Below are positions 1-10,695 of a stretch of 64,000 bases of DNA, piece after piece (position 1 is the stretch's first letter; every line of letters begins with the position of its first letter). The stretch is from NCBI RefSeq assembly GCF_000004075.3, contig NC_026660.2, positions 12,710,001 to 12,774,000 on the forward strand, given 5' to 3'. Below the pieces are notes generated by a model that saw nothing but the letters and a program-made list of their open reading frames with translations, was not told where the DNA came from and searched no databases. Both the position numbers and the translations under genes were made by a program. This DNA is from Cucumis sativus. Its lineage: Eukaryota; Streptophyta; Magnoliopsida; Cucurbitales; Cucurbitaceae.

Positions 1-2395
1 CTTTATGTGCCCCATGTGCGCTTTCCCACGCTTAATCACTTTACTCTGTGGAAAATGCACTAACTTTTGGCCAGCAGAGAAGGAGCATGAGTCAGAGGAA
101 ATTATTTGATTTTCAGAGTATTCCAAAGATTAGTATGCTATCTTCTCATTATATCAGTCTTTGAACTATGATTTAAAGACACTATCGCGTAGTGCAACTG
201 CATTAAGACTCGAGCGGTAAATTTCGAAGAATCTTGTCTTCTGAATCAGAATCAATGAAAGGACTTCCCTTTACAAAGAGAGGGTAGTCGGCCTTCATCA
301 GCCTAGGAAGGCTTCCTTGGTTCAGGAACCAGATTTGGGTCTCTAAGAAGTTCTCCTTTTCCCGCTATTTAATATAGACCTTTACAGCGACTCCCACGGG
401 GCGGTACTTGTTGCTAACTAGAAAGCACAAGATTTTCTATAGGGTTGAGAAAATACAAATAGGTCCCTGAACTCCTAAGCTAAGGATTATTATATTAATT
501 TAGTCTTTGAAGATCTCTCATTCATTTCAACCCTCGACCCTACTATTTGATTCAGTCGATTTATCATTATAGGACTAATTTTTATTCTCATTCAATAGTA
601 GACCAGGATTCTGATTTCATCATCAGGAAGCTGAAAAGTCAAGATAGAATTAGTTGTGTCAATCTTGGTATGTCTTAAGAGAGTATTTTCTTTAGCCTCT
701 GGTCTTGCCCCGTCCAAAACCTGATAATGATTCCGTTAAGGAAACCATAATCTACGAATAAGAAAGACAGATCAGACTAAGCTGCCAATACATCCATTCC
801 ATCTCCACCAAAATGACCCATATGTATAGCTTATTCCCTCTGATATTCAGTTGGCAAGTGAGCCTGAGATCTGATTTATCCAGTATTTTAGGAAATCTTT
901 GAGATTCCCGCTTTATATAAATTATTTTGTGGGCTACAGGTGGAGGGCTATGAGATCGTTCACTCAATCCTGGAGCATGACTTTTGGATGGAAGTTAAAC
1001 CAAAACTAAGAGGCTCGTAGAGAATTCGGGGATATAACAACGGATCTATGTTCCTGAAAAGTCTCGAAGAAGGCCACCAACACCCAACTTAGCAGAATAT
1101 TATGTGGTAGCGCACCCATCAGTATTTCATTTCTTAAGACGAAGATTCTAATGGATCAATGCAATTTGAGAACTGAAAATCTTCTTTGAGACATCCTTCA
1201 GACTTTCCATATTAGCTTTCTTTCGTCTCAGTAGCTTAATTCTAAAAAATCCATATTAGTCGTTCTTCCCGTGTAGTGGGCTTGCTTAGCGCCTCAGTCA
1301 CATTTAGTTCATATAGACCTTTGCTTTTCTTTTGTGCTCCTCTCCTTCTTAGTCGAGCAGTCTTCTCATCAAATTTCATTGATCCTCTCCTTACTGCAAT
1401 ATTCTCAAATTAAGGATCTGGACCTTTCCTTTTGGAGCAATATTCTTTGTGCCTCCTACAATATTCCTGTCTTATACATCCTTACTCAAATTTCATTGAT
1501 CCTCTCAACAACGCAATATGGAAAGCTCTTTGTTAAGTAGTTGAATGAAAAGCTCAATTCAATTTGAGTTTGTGCCTCCAAAAACAAAAGCTCTTGTCGG
1601 CTCAAAGAATATTGAATAAAGAATGAATTTACCATTCTCGTTAGGCTCAAAAAAGATTTCGAAGAAAGGGATATTGTAGAGCGATTCAATTATTCAAAAA
1701 CAAAGGCGCCATAAGCCAGGTCTGAAGTACTATCCATCATGGAGGCTCAAAATAAGCCCACTACGCGGGAAGAAAGAATATCCTTAGTTGAGCGAATATT
1801 CGATCCCCAGCTTCCTCTTACTAAATAAAGATCTACGCCTCAATCTGATTTCATAGTCATCAGCCTCAGTAGCTAGATCGAGGGAAGAAGGAAGACATGC
1901 TGCAAGTCCTTCTTTCCTTATTCAAAGATGTAATGATTCTCATGGAAATGAAACTATCAATAGGATGCTCAAATAGGAAGAGAATCTGAAGCCTCAACTT
2001 TCAAGCAGTAGAGAACAAGGCAAGAGGTTCAAAGGAACGAGTTAAAGTTAGAGTTCGAATGAGATCTTTATAGCATCCATCTCTTTTAAGCTCTCAAGAC
2101 GGATATGGGGAATTTCTTTCCCGAGTCGAGTAAGTCTTGCAGCTCTCTTGTGGTACACTAAATAAGTTCTCTTTCAGCTTTCGAGTATAAAAAAATAGAA
2201 GAAAGAAAAGAAGAATTTTCGATTCACCTTAATGATCTTAAATGAAAACCCGTTGGGAGTATGAAAGGGAAGAGAATTAATTCGAAGCCTTTCTTTTAAG
2301 GAGAAAGAAGAGACAAATGTATGAACTATTATCAGCGGCAGAGTCTCTTATCAAAGATTCATTCTCCCTTTCGGCATAGCGACAAAGATAATAAT
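1..2395. other. Mitochondrial-like DNA in the nucleus (NUMT block 1)
   Basis: The sequence is more GC-rich than its flank and carries short motifs that recur in the larger block at 10.7-19 kb: 'caatattctttg', 'ctttgtgcctcc', 'cccgcgtagtgggc'-like strings and 'ccatattag'. No long open reading frame or recognisable mitochondrial gene is present. Such short degenerate repeats are known from the expanded mitochondrial genomes of cucumber and relatives; that this is a nuclear copy is inferred from the nuclear genes beside it. The right edge is approximate, where the sequence changes to AT-rich DNA near 2390. The left edge lies outside the window. Confidence 0.65.
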
Positions 2396-3267
2396 AAAAT
2401 AACTAAAGTATAGTTGACAATATCTATATGTAATTAATTGAAGCAGAGGAGAAAATATTAACGGTGATGTTGATGAATTCAAAAGGAAAAAAATAATGTT
2501 GTGCCCCATTTTGTGGCTTTTTTAATATCCATAATGCAAAAATGCAAACCTAAAAAATAAATTTATATTAAAAATGTCTCCTTAAAAAAACATCTAAAAA
2601 AACTCAAAGTTTCATAAACAATCCATAATACACCCAAACAAGCAAAAATATAAATAAATCTAAAATAAAATAAAAATGTCTCATAAAAAGCAGCATGCTC
2701 TTACAACAAATGACCAAAAAGACAGAAAAAAGAAACCTAAAATTTCAAAAATAATCTACAATTAGGGGCAATTATTGGTCAGACAGAATCGATTTTGTAC
2801 AAAAATCGGGGTAAAAAACCGACCTAGATAATTGATTTATTTCGAGGAAAACAGACAACGATGTTCAATAGTCGTTTTGGTCGATTTTGGTAGGTTTGCC
2901 TCAATTTGGGTCAGTTTTTCGAAACCTTTTGGTTAAACAGACTATCGACCATGTCTAATAAAAATTAACCATTGAGTGTTGGTTCGATCGATTTAGGTCT
3001 GTTCGTATCGATTTTTCGAGTGTCGATGCTAACCCCTATCCATAATACAAAATATAAGAAAGCTAAAAAAATATTCAAAACTATGATTGAATAAAACAAC
3101 GACAAGTAGAATGAAAATATACAAAAGAAGAAAAAATACATTCACAATAAATGAAAATAAAACTGAAAAGGAAAAGTTCATCTTCTGAATTAAAAGAAAA
3201 ACATAATATATGCAAGCAAACTAAGAAATGATAAATTTTAAATTAAAAACGTGTCATCAAACAACAT
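2396..3267. other. AT-rich intergenic DNA
   Basis: No gene is seen. Around 2765-3050 there are repeated short strings such as 'tcgattttggt' and 'gtcagtttttcg', as is common in degenerate plant repeat DNA. No ends or coding traces can be assigned. Confidence 0.4.
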
Positions 3268-4438
3268 TGTTGGATCAGTATGGCAACCCTAGAGGGGGGT
3301 GAATAGGGTTTAAATAAACTTTTTGACCAATAAAAAGTAAAATCAACTAATTAGATACTTTTTAAATTTAAATAAAGAACTTTGTAAACTTTGTTAAATA
3401 ACAAGATTGATAAAAATATATGAATGGAAGTATGCAATCAAACTCAACCAATAAGAGTATGTAACTAAAATTAAATTAAAAAATAATTAGAAAAGAGTTA
3501 GAGAAGAAGACACCGTAATTTTACAGTGGTTCGGTTAAACTCAACCTACGTCCACTTTCCCAAGCACCTCTTGGGATTTTGATTGAAAATTTTCTTTGGA
3601 CTCTTTCCACGGATTTGAGCCGAATCGATTCTTGCTCCTTTTTCGGGTTCAAGAGCAAACCCGATCCTTTCCACGGGTTAGGATCCAACCGTTACAATAT
3701 GTTGAAGTTTTTAAATCATACAAAAGAAAACTCTATAAAAGAGTGAGTATACAATTTGAAGCTCACAAATTTAATCCTCACAATACAATAAGAAGCTCTC
3801 AAGAATAAGATGAAAAGAATAAAAATTGGAAGCTTTAGAGAGAATAACAATGTTGGCTTTTTGCTTGAGGATTGTAAATAATTTTCATGATCTTGTGTAA
3901 ATGTTAAGTATTTAAAAAGAGAGGAAAGATAAATTCAAAATCATTTGGGTCATTAGATAGAAGTAAAAGAAAAATGAATGGTTGAGGTTTAAACTTAATT
4001 AGCCGTTAGACACAATACAAATAATAATATAATAATATGTCTTTTCAAAATACTTTGTTTAAAAAGAAATCAATAAAGCAACTTCACCATCTTTTAAACA
4101 ACTAGCCGTTAGACACAAGGAAAAATAATAATATTAAATTCATTTTCTTTTTAAATTCATTTTCTTTATAAAAGCCAATAAAACATAACAAAAAGCCACA
4201 TTTGTTACTCCTTCATTGCTCCAAGTGGCTTTCTCTAATTGATTCAAATTGAATGCTTGGTCGCCACGTCACCATCTCGGGTATTTTTCCGTTAACCTTC
4301 TTTTAGCAATATTTTCTTCATTTGAACTTCGATTTGGGTGATTCAAGAGGCGTTAGAATCATTTTTCCAAGCTCTACGATATGGTCTATTCAAATTAATA
4401 AAATTGTCAATAAAAAAATATCAGATTTGTTATCATCA
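3268..4438. mobile_element. LTR-like dispersed repeat, possibly a solo LTR or non-autonomous element
   Basis: The element starts TGTTGGATCAG and contains the string 'aaccctagaggggggtgaat' (3286-3305), which I recognise from repeats widespread in flowering plants. A typical body follows ('acagtggttcggtt', 'cctacgtccac'), and it ends in TATCATCA. The TG...CA termini suggest an LTR. AACAT lies just before the start (3263-3267) and again at 4440-4444, one base beyond the CA end, so the target-site duplication is only approximate. There is no coding capacity; the small reading frame near 3.6 kb has no recognisable domain. Confidence 0.5.
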
Positions 4439-4480
4439 AAACATAAATTAATTGAATAATTAAAATAAATTAATTTGAGA

Positions 4481-4502
4481 TTAGGGTTTAGGGTTTAGGG
4501 TT
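4481..4502 (+). repeat. Interstitial telomere-type repeat (TTTAGGG)3
   Basis: Three consecutive plant telomere units, the first lacking a T, read TTAGGG-TTTAGGG-TTTAGGG. They lie between the LTR-like element and the copia gag remnant, and gag similarity stops exactly where they begin. This fits telomeric-repeat addition or capture at a break; chance is possible for so short a tract. Confidence 0.75.
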
Positions 4503-5027
4503 CAAAGACGCATTCGTTTGGAATGGAATGAAGCTCTTCGGAAGAGACTCTAAGATAAAACTAACTTGATTAACCTCTTCGATGGGACCACCATTTACTT
4601 CAGCGATGTTGAAGTGCATCATCATGTCCAGAACATGTTCTCTAACAGAGGTCCCTTCCTTCATACGCTTAGTGTAAATGTATTTGACTGCCTCGTGTCT
4701 TAAGGACCATTCTGGTTGCCCAAACATTCCCCTTAATGAATCCATAATCTCTTTAGCCGTGGCTAAGGATTCATGTTTCTTTGCCAATACATCAGACATG
4801 CTGGCAAGAATGTAGACACGGGCTTTTTCATTAGCTTTTATCCATCGATCATATGCATCCCGACTAGTTCGGTTAGCATTAGAGGCAGGGTTTTGAGGAC
4901 ATTCCTCAGTTAAGACAAATCTTAAATCGTCAACCACTAGTATTGTGTTAAGATTTGATTTCCAAGCCGCATAATTATCGCCATTAAGTTTTTCGGAAGC
5001 TAAAAGTTGAACTATTGAGCTATTCAT
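4503..5027 (-). pseudogene. Truncated copia-type retrotransposon gag
   Basis: Reading from the Met at 5027, the protein begins MNSSIVQLLASEKLNGDNY, followed by a tryptophan at the usual 'W' position, as in plant Ty1/copia Gag (UBN2/DUF4219-like) proteins. Further family signatures are the 'RWIKANEKARVYILASM' helix, 'MDSLRGMFG' and, near the end, 'ILESLPKSFIPFQTNAS'. About 175 residues remain. The zinc knuckle, protease, integrase and polymerase are missing, because the frame runs into the telomere-type repeat and stops. An upstream in-frame Met at 5084 is less likely, since its extension looks like leader sequence. The element faces left, so its 5' LTR should lie at higher coordinates, where LTR-like repeats are found. 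Confidence 0.85.
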
Positions 5028-5089
5028 GCTGAAAAACAAACATATTCTTTTTAGGAAAAAACTATAATCATAAAAAATATCCAATCTAA

Positions 5090-5845
5090 TTTAGCAATTA
5101 CTAATAATGTACCCTTTCATTATTTGTATTTTGCAATAATATTTCAAAGGTTTAGAACAACCTTCTCCGAAGGGTAGTTGATTATTCCTCCTTTGAACCA
5201 AGACAATCTTGACTAGATGGTATCTCTAGAATAACTCTTTATTCTTTATAGCACTTAGTTATCGCTACTTTAGTCAATAATATACTAACAACTTAGTAAT
5301 TCTTGTAAGTGTTACCCACCATTTTCAGATTTCATAGATTAGAATCATTTATGAAAACTAATATAAGAAATCCTATCCAGTTTTGGAGTTCGCGGTGTTC
5401 CGAATCCTATAATACAACCCTCCGAAGGGAACGTCGCTCTAGGGCAGACAAGCATGCATATTATAGAAATCTCACGGTGCGACCTAATGGAAGAGACCGT
5501 GGGATGTGCTGCCACAAATCCCTCACCCACTTACTATGAACTACTTCCCCTATTCACCTTGATTTTGATCCATGCAAACACTCTCCAAAGGGAGGCCGCT
5601 CCACGGCACAAAGCCCTGCATGGACCTCACGGTGTGAACTCTTAGGGACACTAGAGCTAAAATACATTATTTTTCTCTAGTTGAAGTGTTATAAAGAAGA
5701 AAAAAAATAGGGTAATCCAAGCTTCAAGATTTATATTTAGGCTAACTTAAACAAATCTTAAGTCTAGATAAAACATCCAAGTATAACCATTATACAGGAT
5801 TTTAACCTATGATGTATAGGTGATAAACCATTTTTATTACCTCAC
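5090..5845 (-). mobile_element. Remaining LTR/leader sequence of the copia remnant
   Basis: This joins LTR-start copy B to the gag. It holds moderately GC-rich strings such as 'ccctccgaagggaacgtcgc' and 'ctccaaagggaggccgct', and looks like LTR or untranslated leader. I could not find a clear primer-binding site (TGGTATCAGAGC) or the exact LTR end, so the border between LTR and leader is undefined. The small overlapping frames on both strands near 5.3-5.6 kb are not believable genes. Confidence 0.45.
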
Positions 5846-6115
5846 ACCTCGTTTGTACTACAAAGTGGGCCGCATCCATATTTTCTCTAAATAAGACGCC
5901 CAACCTTTATTTCATATACTATAGACTATTTAGGCTATATACTCGAACTTGATCCACGTTTATGTTTACACATAAAGTTCAAGTTTATTCAAAAAATAGC
6001 ATTGGAACTTGATTTATTGGTTTTAAGATTATAATATTTAATTTCTCAATAACAACTTTATTGAACAGAATATGATTTACAAACTACGAGTTTTAGGACA
6101 AAAAATTCCAACAAA
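5846..6115 (-). repeat. LTR-start repeat, copy B
   Basis: On the minus strand this begins TGTTGGAATTTTTTGTCC and runs about 270 bp to 'aaacgaggtg'. It is a close direct repeat of 6511-6781. The TGTTGGAA start and the position upstream of the gag identify it as the beginning of a copia LTR. Beyond the repeat (towards lower coordinates) the two copies diverge completely, and copy B continues into the leader of the gag remnant. Confidence 0.65.
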
Positions 6116-6510
6116 TGAGAGGGTGGGGCCCCTTGTTCAAGACTTGGATTCAGTGCTTAAGAGAGCAACCTATCTACTAACCCTAAAGTAGGTAGGAGAG
6201 AATTCCATCTTGTACCCTATGTTCCAGTTATCCACTCGATCTTACCTCTGAAAAGGGAGGCTTATTGGGCCAACACTGATGAAGTGCCCTCACCTATACA
6301 GATCTAAGGATAATCTCGTGTGAACAGGAGTTCATAGTTAACTCAGGATTAAGATTAAGTTACCTAGGTCATCAATAATCGAGATAGTCAGTTTTAAACA
6401 GTAAACAATGTTATAACGTAAAAACAAGACTAATTCATGGTTTAGTCTTATGTAAACACTTTACATAGGATGCCCCCACTTTCACGTCTCTACATGAACG
6501 ATTCACGATC

Positions 6511-6781
6511 ACCTCGTTTGTACTACAAAGTGGGCCGCATCCATAGTTTCTCTAAATAAGACACTAAACCTTTATTCATATACTATAGACTATTTAGACT
6601 ATATATACTCGAACTTGATCCACGTTTTATGTTTACACATAAAGTTCAAGTTTATTAAAAAAAATAGCCTTGAAACTTGATTTATTGGATTTAGGATTAT
6701 AATATTTAATTTCTCAATAACAACTTTATTGAACCGAATATGATTACAAACTACGAGTTTTAGGACAAAAAATTCCAACAA
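6511..6781 (-). repeat. LTR-start repeat, copy A
   Basis: Close direct repeat of copy B, starting TGTTGGAATTTTTTGTCC on the minus strand at 6781. It continues to lower coordinates into a segment (6116-6510) with LTR-like strings ('gtgaaagtgggggcatccta', 'acataagactaaacca') that copy B lacks. Together 6116-6781 look like a truncated LTR abutting a second LTR start. Confidence 0.65.
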
Positions 6782-7029
6782 GATTGTCTTTTGATTTGTA
6801 CGGGTGAGAGTGGCCAAATTGCCGACTCAATAAACTTATCATTTTGGGAACACAAACATGTTTGATAATCATTCTCATTCCACGTTCTCAAAATTTAATG
6901 TGTTTTTAAAAAATAAACAAAAAATAGAGGAAACATACAAAACAAAAAATAGACATGTTTATTAAGGGGTTAGAGGCACGCATCCTCTTCACATTCATGG
7001 TTTTTGTATTTTAATATAAGAACTAAAAA

Positions 7030-7275
7030 CCTATCCGTCCTTCGCAATATTCTTTGCACCGCTCCGTGGGTCCTATCCATTAGAGAATTTGAGATTAGGT
7101 CCATTGAATGAAGCTACTTTATTAACGGGGTGATGAGACTATCCATTAGAATGACAAAGGGAGAGATTTCAGAGAAAAAGCGAAGCAAGGAATCCATAAA
7201 AAATAGAAGTTGAGAGAAGAAGCTCTGATTATTTCTTTCGAATCTTGGATCTCTACCCTCGATCCAGTTATGATA
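7030..7275. other. Small mitochondrial-like island (NUMT)
   Basis: It carries 'gcaatattctttgcaccg' and 'ctccgtgggtcctatccatt', the same vocabulary as the large block; for example 'ctttgcaccgctccgtgggc' occurs near 11.67 kb. It is flanked by AT-rich nuclear DNA and lies about 650 bp upstream of H4 copy 1. Edges are approximate. Confidence 0.55.
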
Positions 7276-7630
7276 AGAAAAAAAGTCTCCTCTTTAATTT
7301 TGAACAATTAAATTACAATATATATTAAATAATATTTTTTTATTATTAAATTATGTATATAGTAGAGTGGCTACGTCCTTTTCAAAGTTTCAAGATTTTG
7401 AGTTCATCCTTGATAAACTAAAACATATTTTGTTGTATATGATAATATTTTGAATATAGTTGAACTGTTTTTATATATATGTTAATGAGTAAGATCGAAA
7501 TGCCAATCAAATTTGTGAGTATGAGTATAATACATTTTTTGTTATGAAATTTGGAATGAGTGTCTAATTAATATTGAAGGTTTTAGTTAGTTAGTTGTAA
7601 GGAAAATTGTAAATGGGCAGCAAATTTGGA

Positions 7631-7672
7631 ATTCCCGCTGCCCGACTCACAAATTTATCTTTGCCCGCCAAA
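7631..7672 (+). promoter_or_regulatory. Paired E2F-type sites of H4 copy 1
   Basis: ATTCCCGC (7631-7638) and, in the opposite orientation, CCGCCAAA (7665-7672; reverse TTTGGCGG) match the plant E2F consensus WTTSSCSS. They lie about 85 and 50 bp upstream of the octamer element. The same convergent pair occurs before both other H4 genes. E2F sites are established S-phase elements of plant histone promoters. Confidence 0.7.
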
Positions 7673-7716
7673 TAATTGAATTAAAGCGCATTTTCAAACC
7701 TCGATCCGAAAAGGCT

Positions 7717-7836
7717 TCACGCGGATCGTCCTTATCAACCGTCGATTAGATCGATAATCCAACGGATAAGGTGCTTCGTTTCCGAACTCCAAATCCGACT
7801 GGAATTCGGAGTTCTGTATCATCACATTCATAAATA
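7717..7836 (+). promoter_or_regulatory. Core promoter of H4 copy 1: Type II/octamer, nonamer-like site, TATA
   Basis: TCACGCGGATC (7717-7727) is an exact plant histone Type II element containing the octamer CGCGGATC. ATCCAACGG (7757-7765) resembles the histone nonamer CATCCAACG and a mitosis-type AACGG Myb core. Between them is CTTATCAACCGTCGATTA (7731-7748), shared almost exactly with the H2B promoter. A TATA-like ATAAATA lies at 7830-7836, about 86 bp before the ATG. Confidence 0.8.
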
Positions 7837-7855
7837 CCCCAAACCACTAAATTAG

Positions 7856-8233
<378 letters not shown>

Positions 8234-10695
8234 GTTATGGTTTTGGTCTAGATAATATTTGTATAGGTTGTTTCTTTTCTGCTGGGTTTCTTTGTTTCTG
8301 CAAGTTCTTTTCTTATTGTTCTGGCAAAATGATAATGGTTCATTATCCAATTGTGCTTTTGCGTTACTACCTGTCTCTCGTACCATTTCTCTCCCTCTTC
8401 TTCCGAATTTGAATCAACAAGAACTCAACAGTTGACGAACTTAAGGTTATATACAGTTGAATGAAGTTTGAATTTCTTAAACATTTGGTATGGGATTTAA
8501 ACAACGTTTAACTTGGATCTCCCGTTCCAATATTTAGGCACGCTTATTGTGAATTCAAGAATTTTTGTATTACTGATTTTCTAAATAATCAGCAATCCAA
8601 TTTGTTGAACAAGTTCTGGCAGTTATCTTGCTTAAATAATTATGCCGAAGAATTGCAATCTTGGAAGTTGAAAGATCTGTGATGTAAAAAATGGTATGAT
8701 GTTCCACTATTCATGGATGAATGAATCCAATTAAACTTGGACGACTTTGAACATTTTGCTGGGTGCATGTGAAAGGTTTATTGAAAGACTAGCATTATAT
8801 TCAAATGATCGTCTCTCCTTGATATTTGAGTCTAAACAACATAACCTTAAGGAATTTCTAGTGCCACCAAAGAAAGATCTTTTGCAGAATTGTCAAGAAG
8901 AACAATCGTGAGTTTCTTGTTCTTTGCTGGCTTTTTGGATTGATATATTTCATAATGGCGTTACTTTCCTATCATTATTTTGGTACTGCATCCTAATTTC
9001 AAAGCAGTTCATTTGTATCAGGTGGTAGTTTTGTTAAGGGTTCTGCAGGTTGACAATCCTTACGATGCGTTTTAACATTGCATCTTCATGGTTTTAAGTA
9101 ATCTGTTGTATTCACTGGCTACAGCAGCAACTTTTGTCTAAATGATGCCAATCCATCTTCTACTTAACTGGTGCTGTATGTTGAAGAGCAGCGTATGCAT
9201 TTTCAATTTGTGCAGTAGTTCGGGGTCTTTTACAGCGTATGCCAATCCATCTTCATGCTTTTCCTAGATTGGGTTCTCAGGTACGATTCTTGAAGTTGAT
9301 CTTTGTGTAGTCCGTGCATATTCTCAAATATGCCTTGGTGTTTCTTGCTGTAAGTTGATGTGCTAGAGCATTGCTAATGCTTAGAAAGTTCACAAAGTCT
9401 AGTTATCATTGAGGTTTTCAAGCTTTGCTACTTGCTTGCTATTCTACATTTATGTGGATTTAGAGGGGCACTTCCCTCGAGCAACAAAAGATATGCATAC
9501 TGATCTGTGATCTCAACTTCTTGATCGACTATCAAAATATCATTTGTTAATGAGCATTTGATCTCAACTGGGTTAAGTTCTTGAATATACGGCCGTTGGT
9601 CCAACTATTTAAAGCGAGCAAAAGAATGTTGGTTAAGCTCTTCCTTGAGGAATCCCCATTTTGACGCTTGCTGCTTCACGAACAAATTCTTTTTCTGGAC
9701 CACAACTGATGTTCTCTGTTTTAGTCTCATGACGTCGTATTTGCTTTTATCTCGTCTTTACTAGTCCATCGTTATACTTCTACTTCCTTTGGATGGCTTG
9801 ATTGAGATCTTTGCTTTGTGCTTTTGGGATGTCATATCATATTTTCCATTATGCTTGGCAGATATGGGCAGCTTGATAGTAAGTTGATACAATAAGTATT
9901 GTCAGATCTGCAAATATTCTAGATCTATGCAAGTCCCATGAAGTATAAAATAAAACAATCTGCTTCTTAACTCAAATCTATTTGATTACCAATGCTACTT
10001 CTGCAAGTATGAGCATGATCCACAATGGTATCAGGAGACTTTTGTTGGAAATTGATAGTTTAGACTAATGGAAGGTAGAGTTTCATTTAGTTGATTAGGG
10101 CTATTAGCGTACTCAAGTGTGGCAGTGCTTACGTTACTCAAGAGTTTATACGTTCGAAGTTAGGAAGTTTGTATTTGGGGTGTAGAGTTGCAAGTTAAAG
10201 TTCTATATAGTGAAAAATATATAAAGAGGAAACTATAAAGTTTATCGATAAATGTACGATGTGTCGATGACATTTATATTTGAACACAAATTAAATGTGT
10301 AATCACTTGCACCCAAACAGTGTTGTGCAACTTGTATCTTTACTATCATAATATTTGTCGACAAACATCTTAAACTCGAATATTATGTCTTAGGGATGGC
10401 AAAGTAGCCATCTATGAAATTTGTTGGAGCCCAGTAACTCTACATGGGTGACTAAATGAATACAATATAGCCTCAAAAAGAAAAATGACAATATTTCCAA
10501 TGTGATATATATGATAGGCAAAAGGTTTGTTCAAGCATTTAACTTTACAAATTTTGTTAACCATTTCGTTCGCGCTTATGTCTTCTTTGATTATTTGAGT
10601 TACTCAAATGAGATACTTAACATGAGCATTAGCTACAACACTATACAAAACAAAGATGTGAGATGTGAAACTTATTATGTATGTGAGAGTTTAAA
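8234..10695. other. 3' flank of H4 copy 1 and intergenic DNA
   Basis: The first 1.5-2 kb is T-rich on the plus strand and contains several intron-like junction strings, such as 'ttctgcaggttgac' near 9043 and 'gggttctcaggtac' near 9272. There is no reading frame with recognisable protein similarity. It may include an extended or spliced 3' transcript, which is inference only. From about 10.1 kb it becomes AT-rich without features. Confidence 0.4.
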
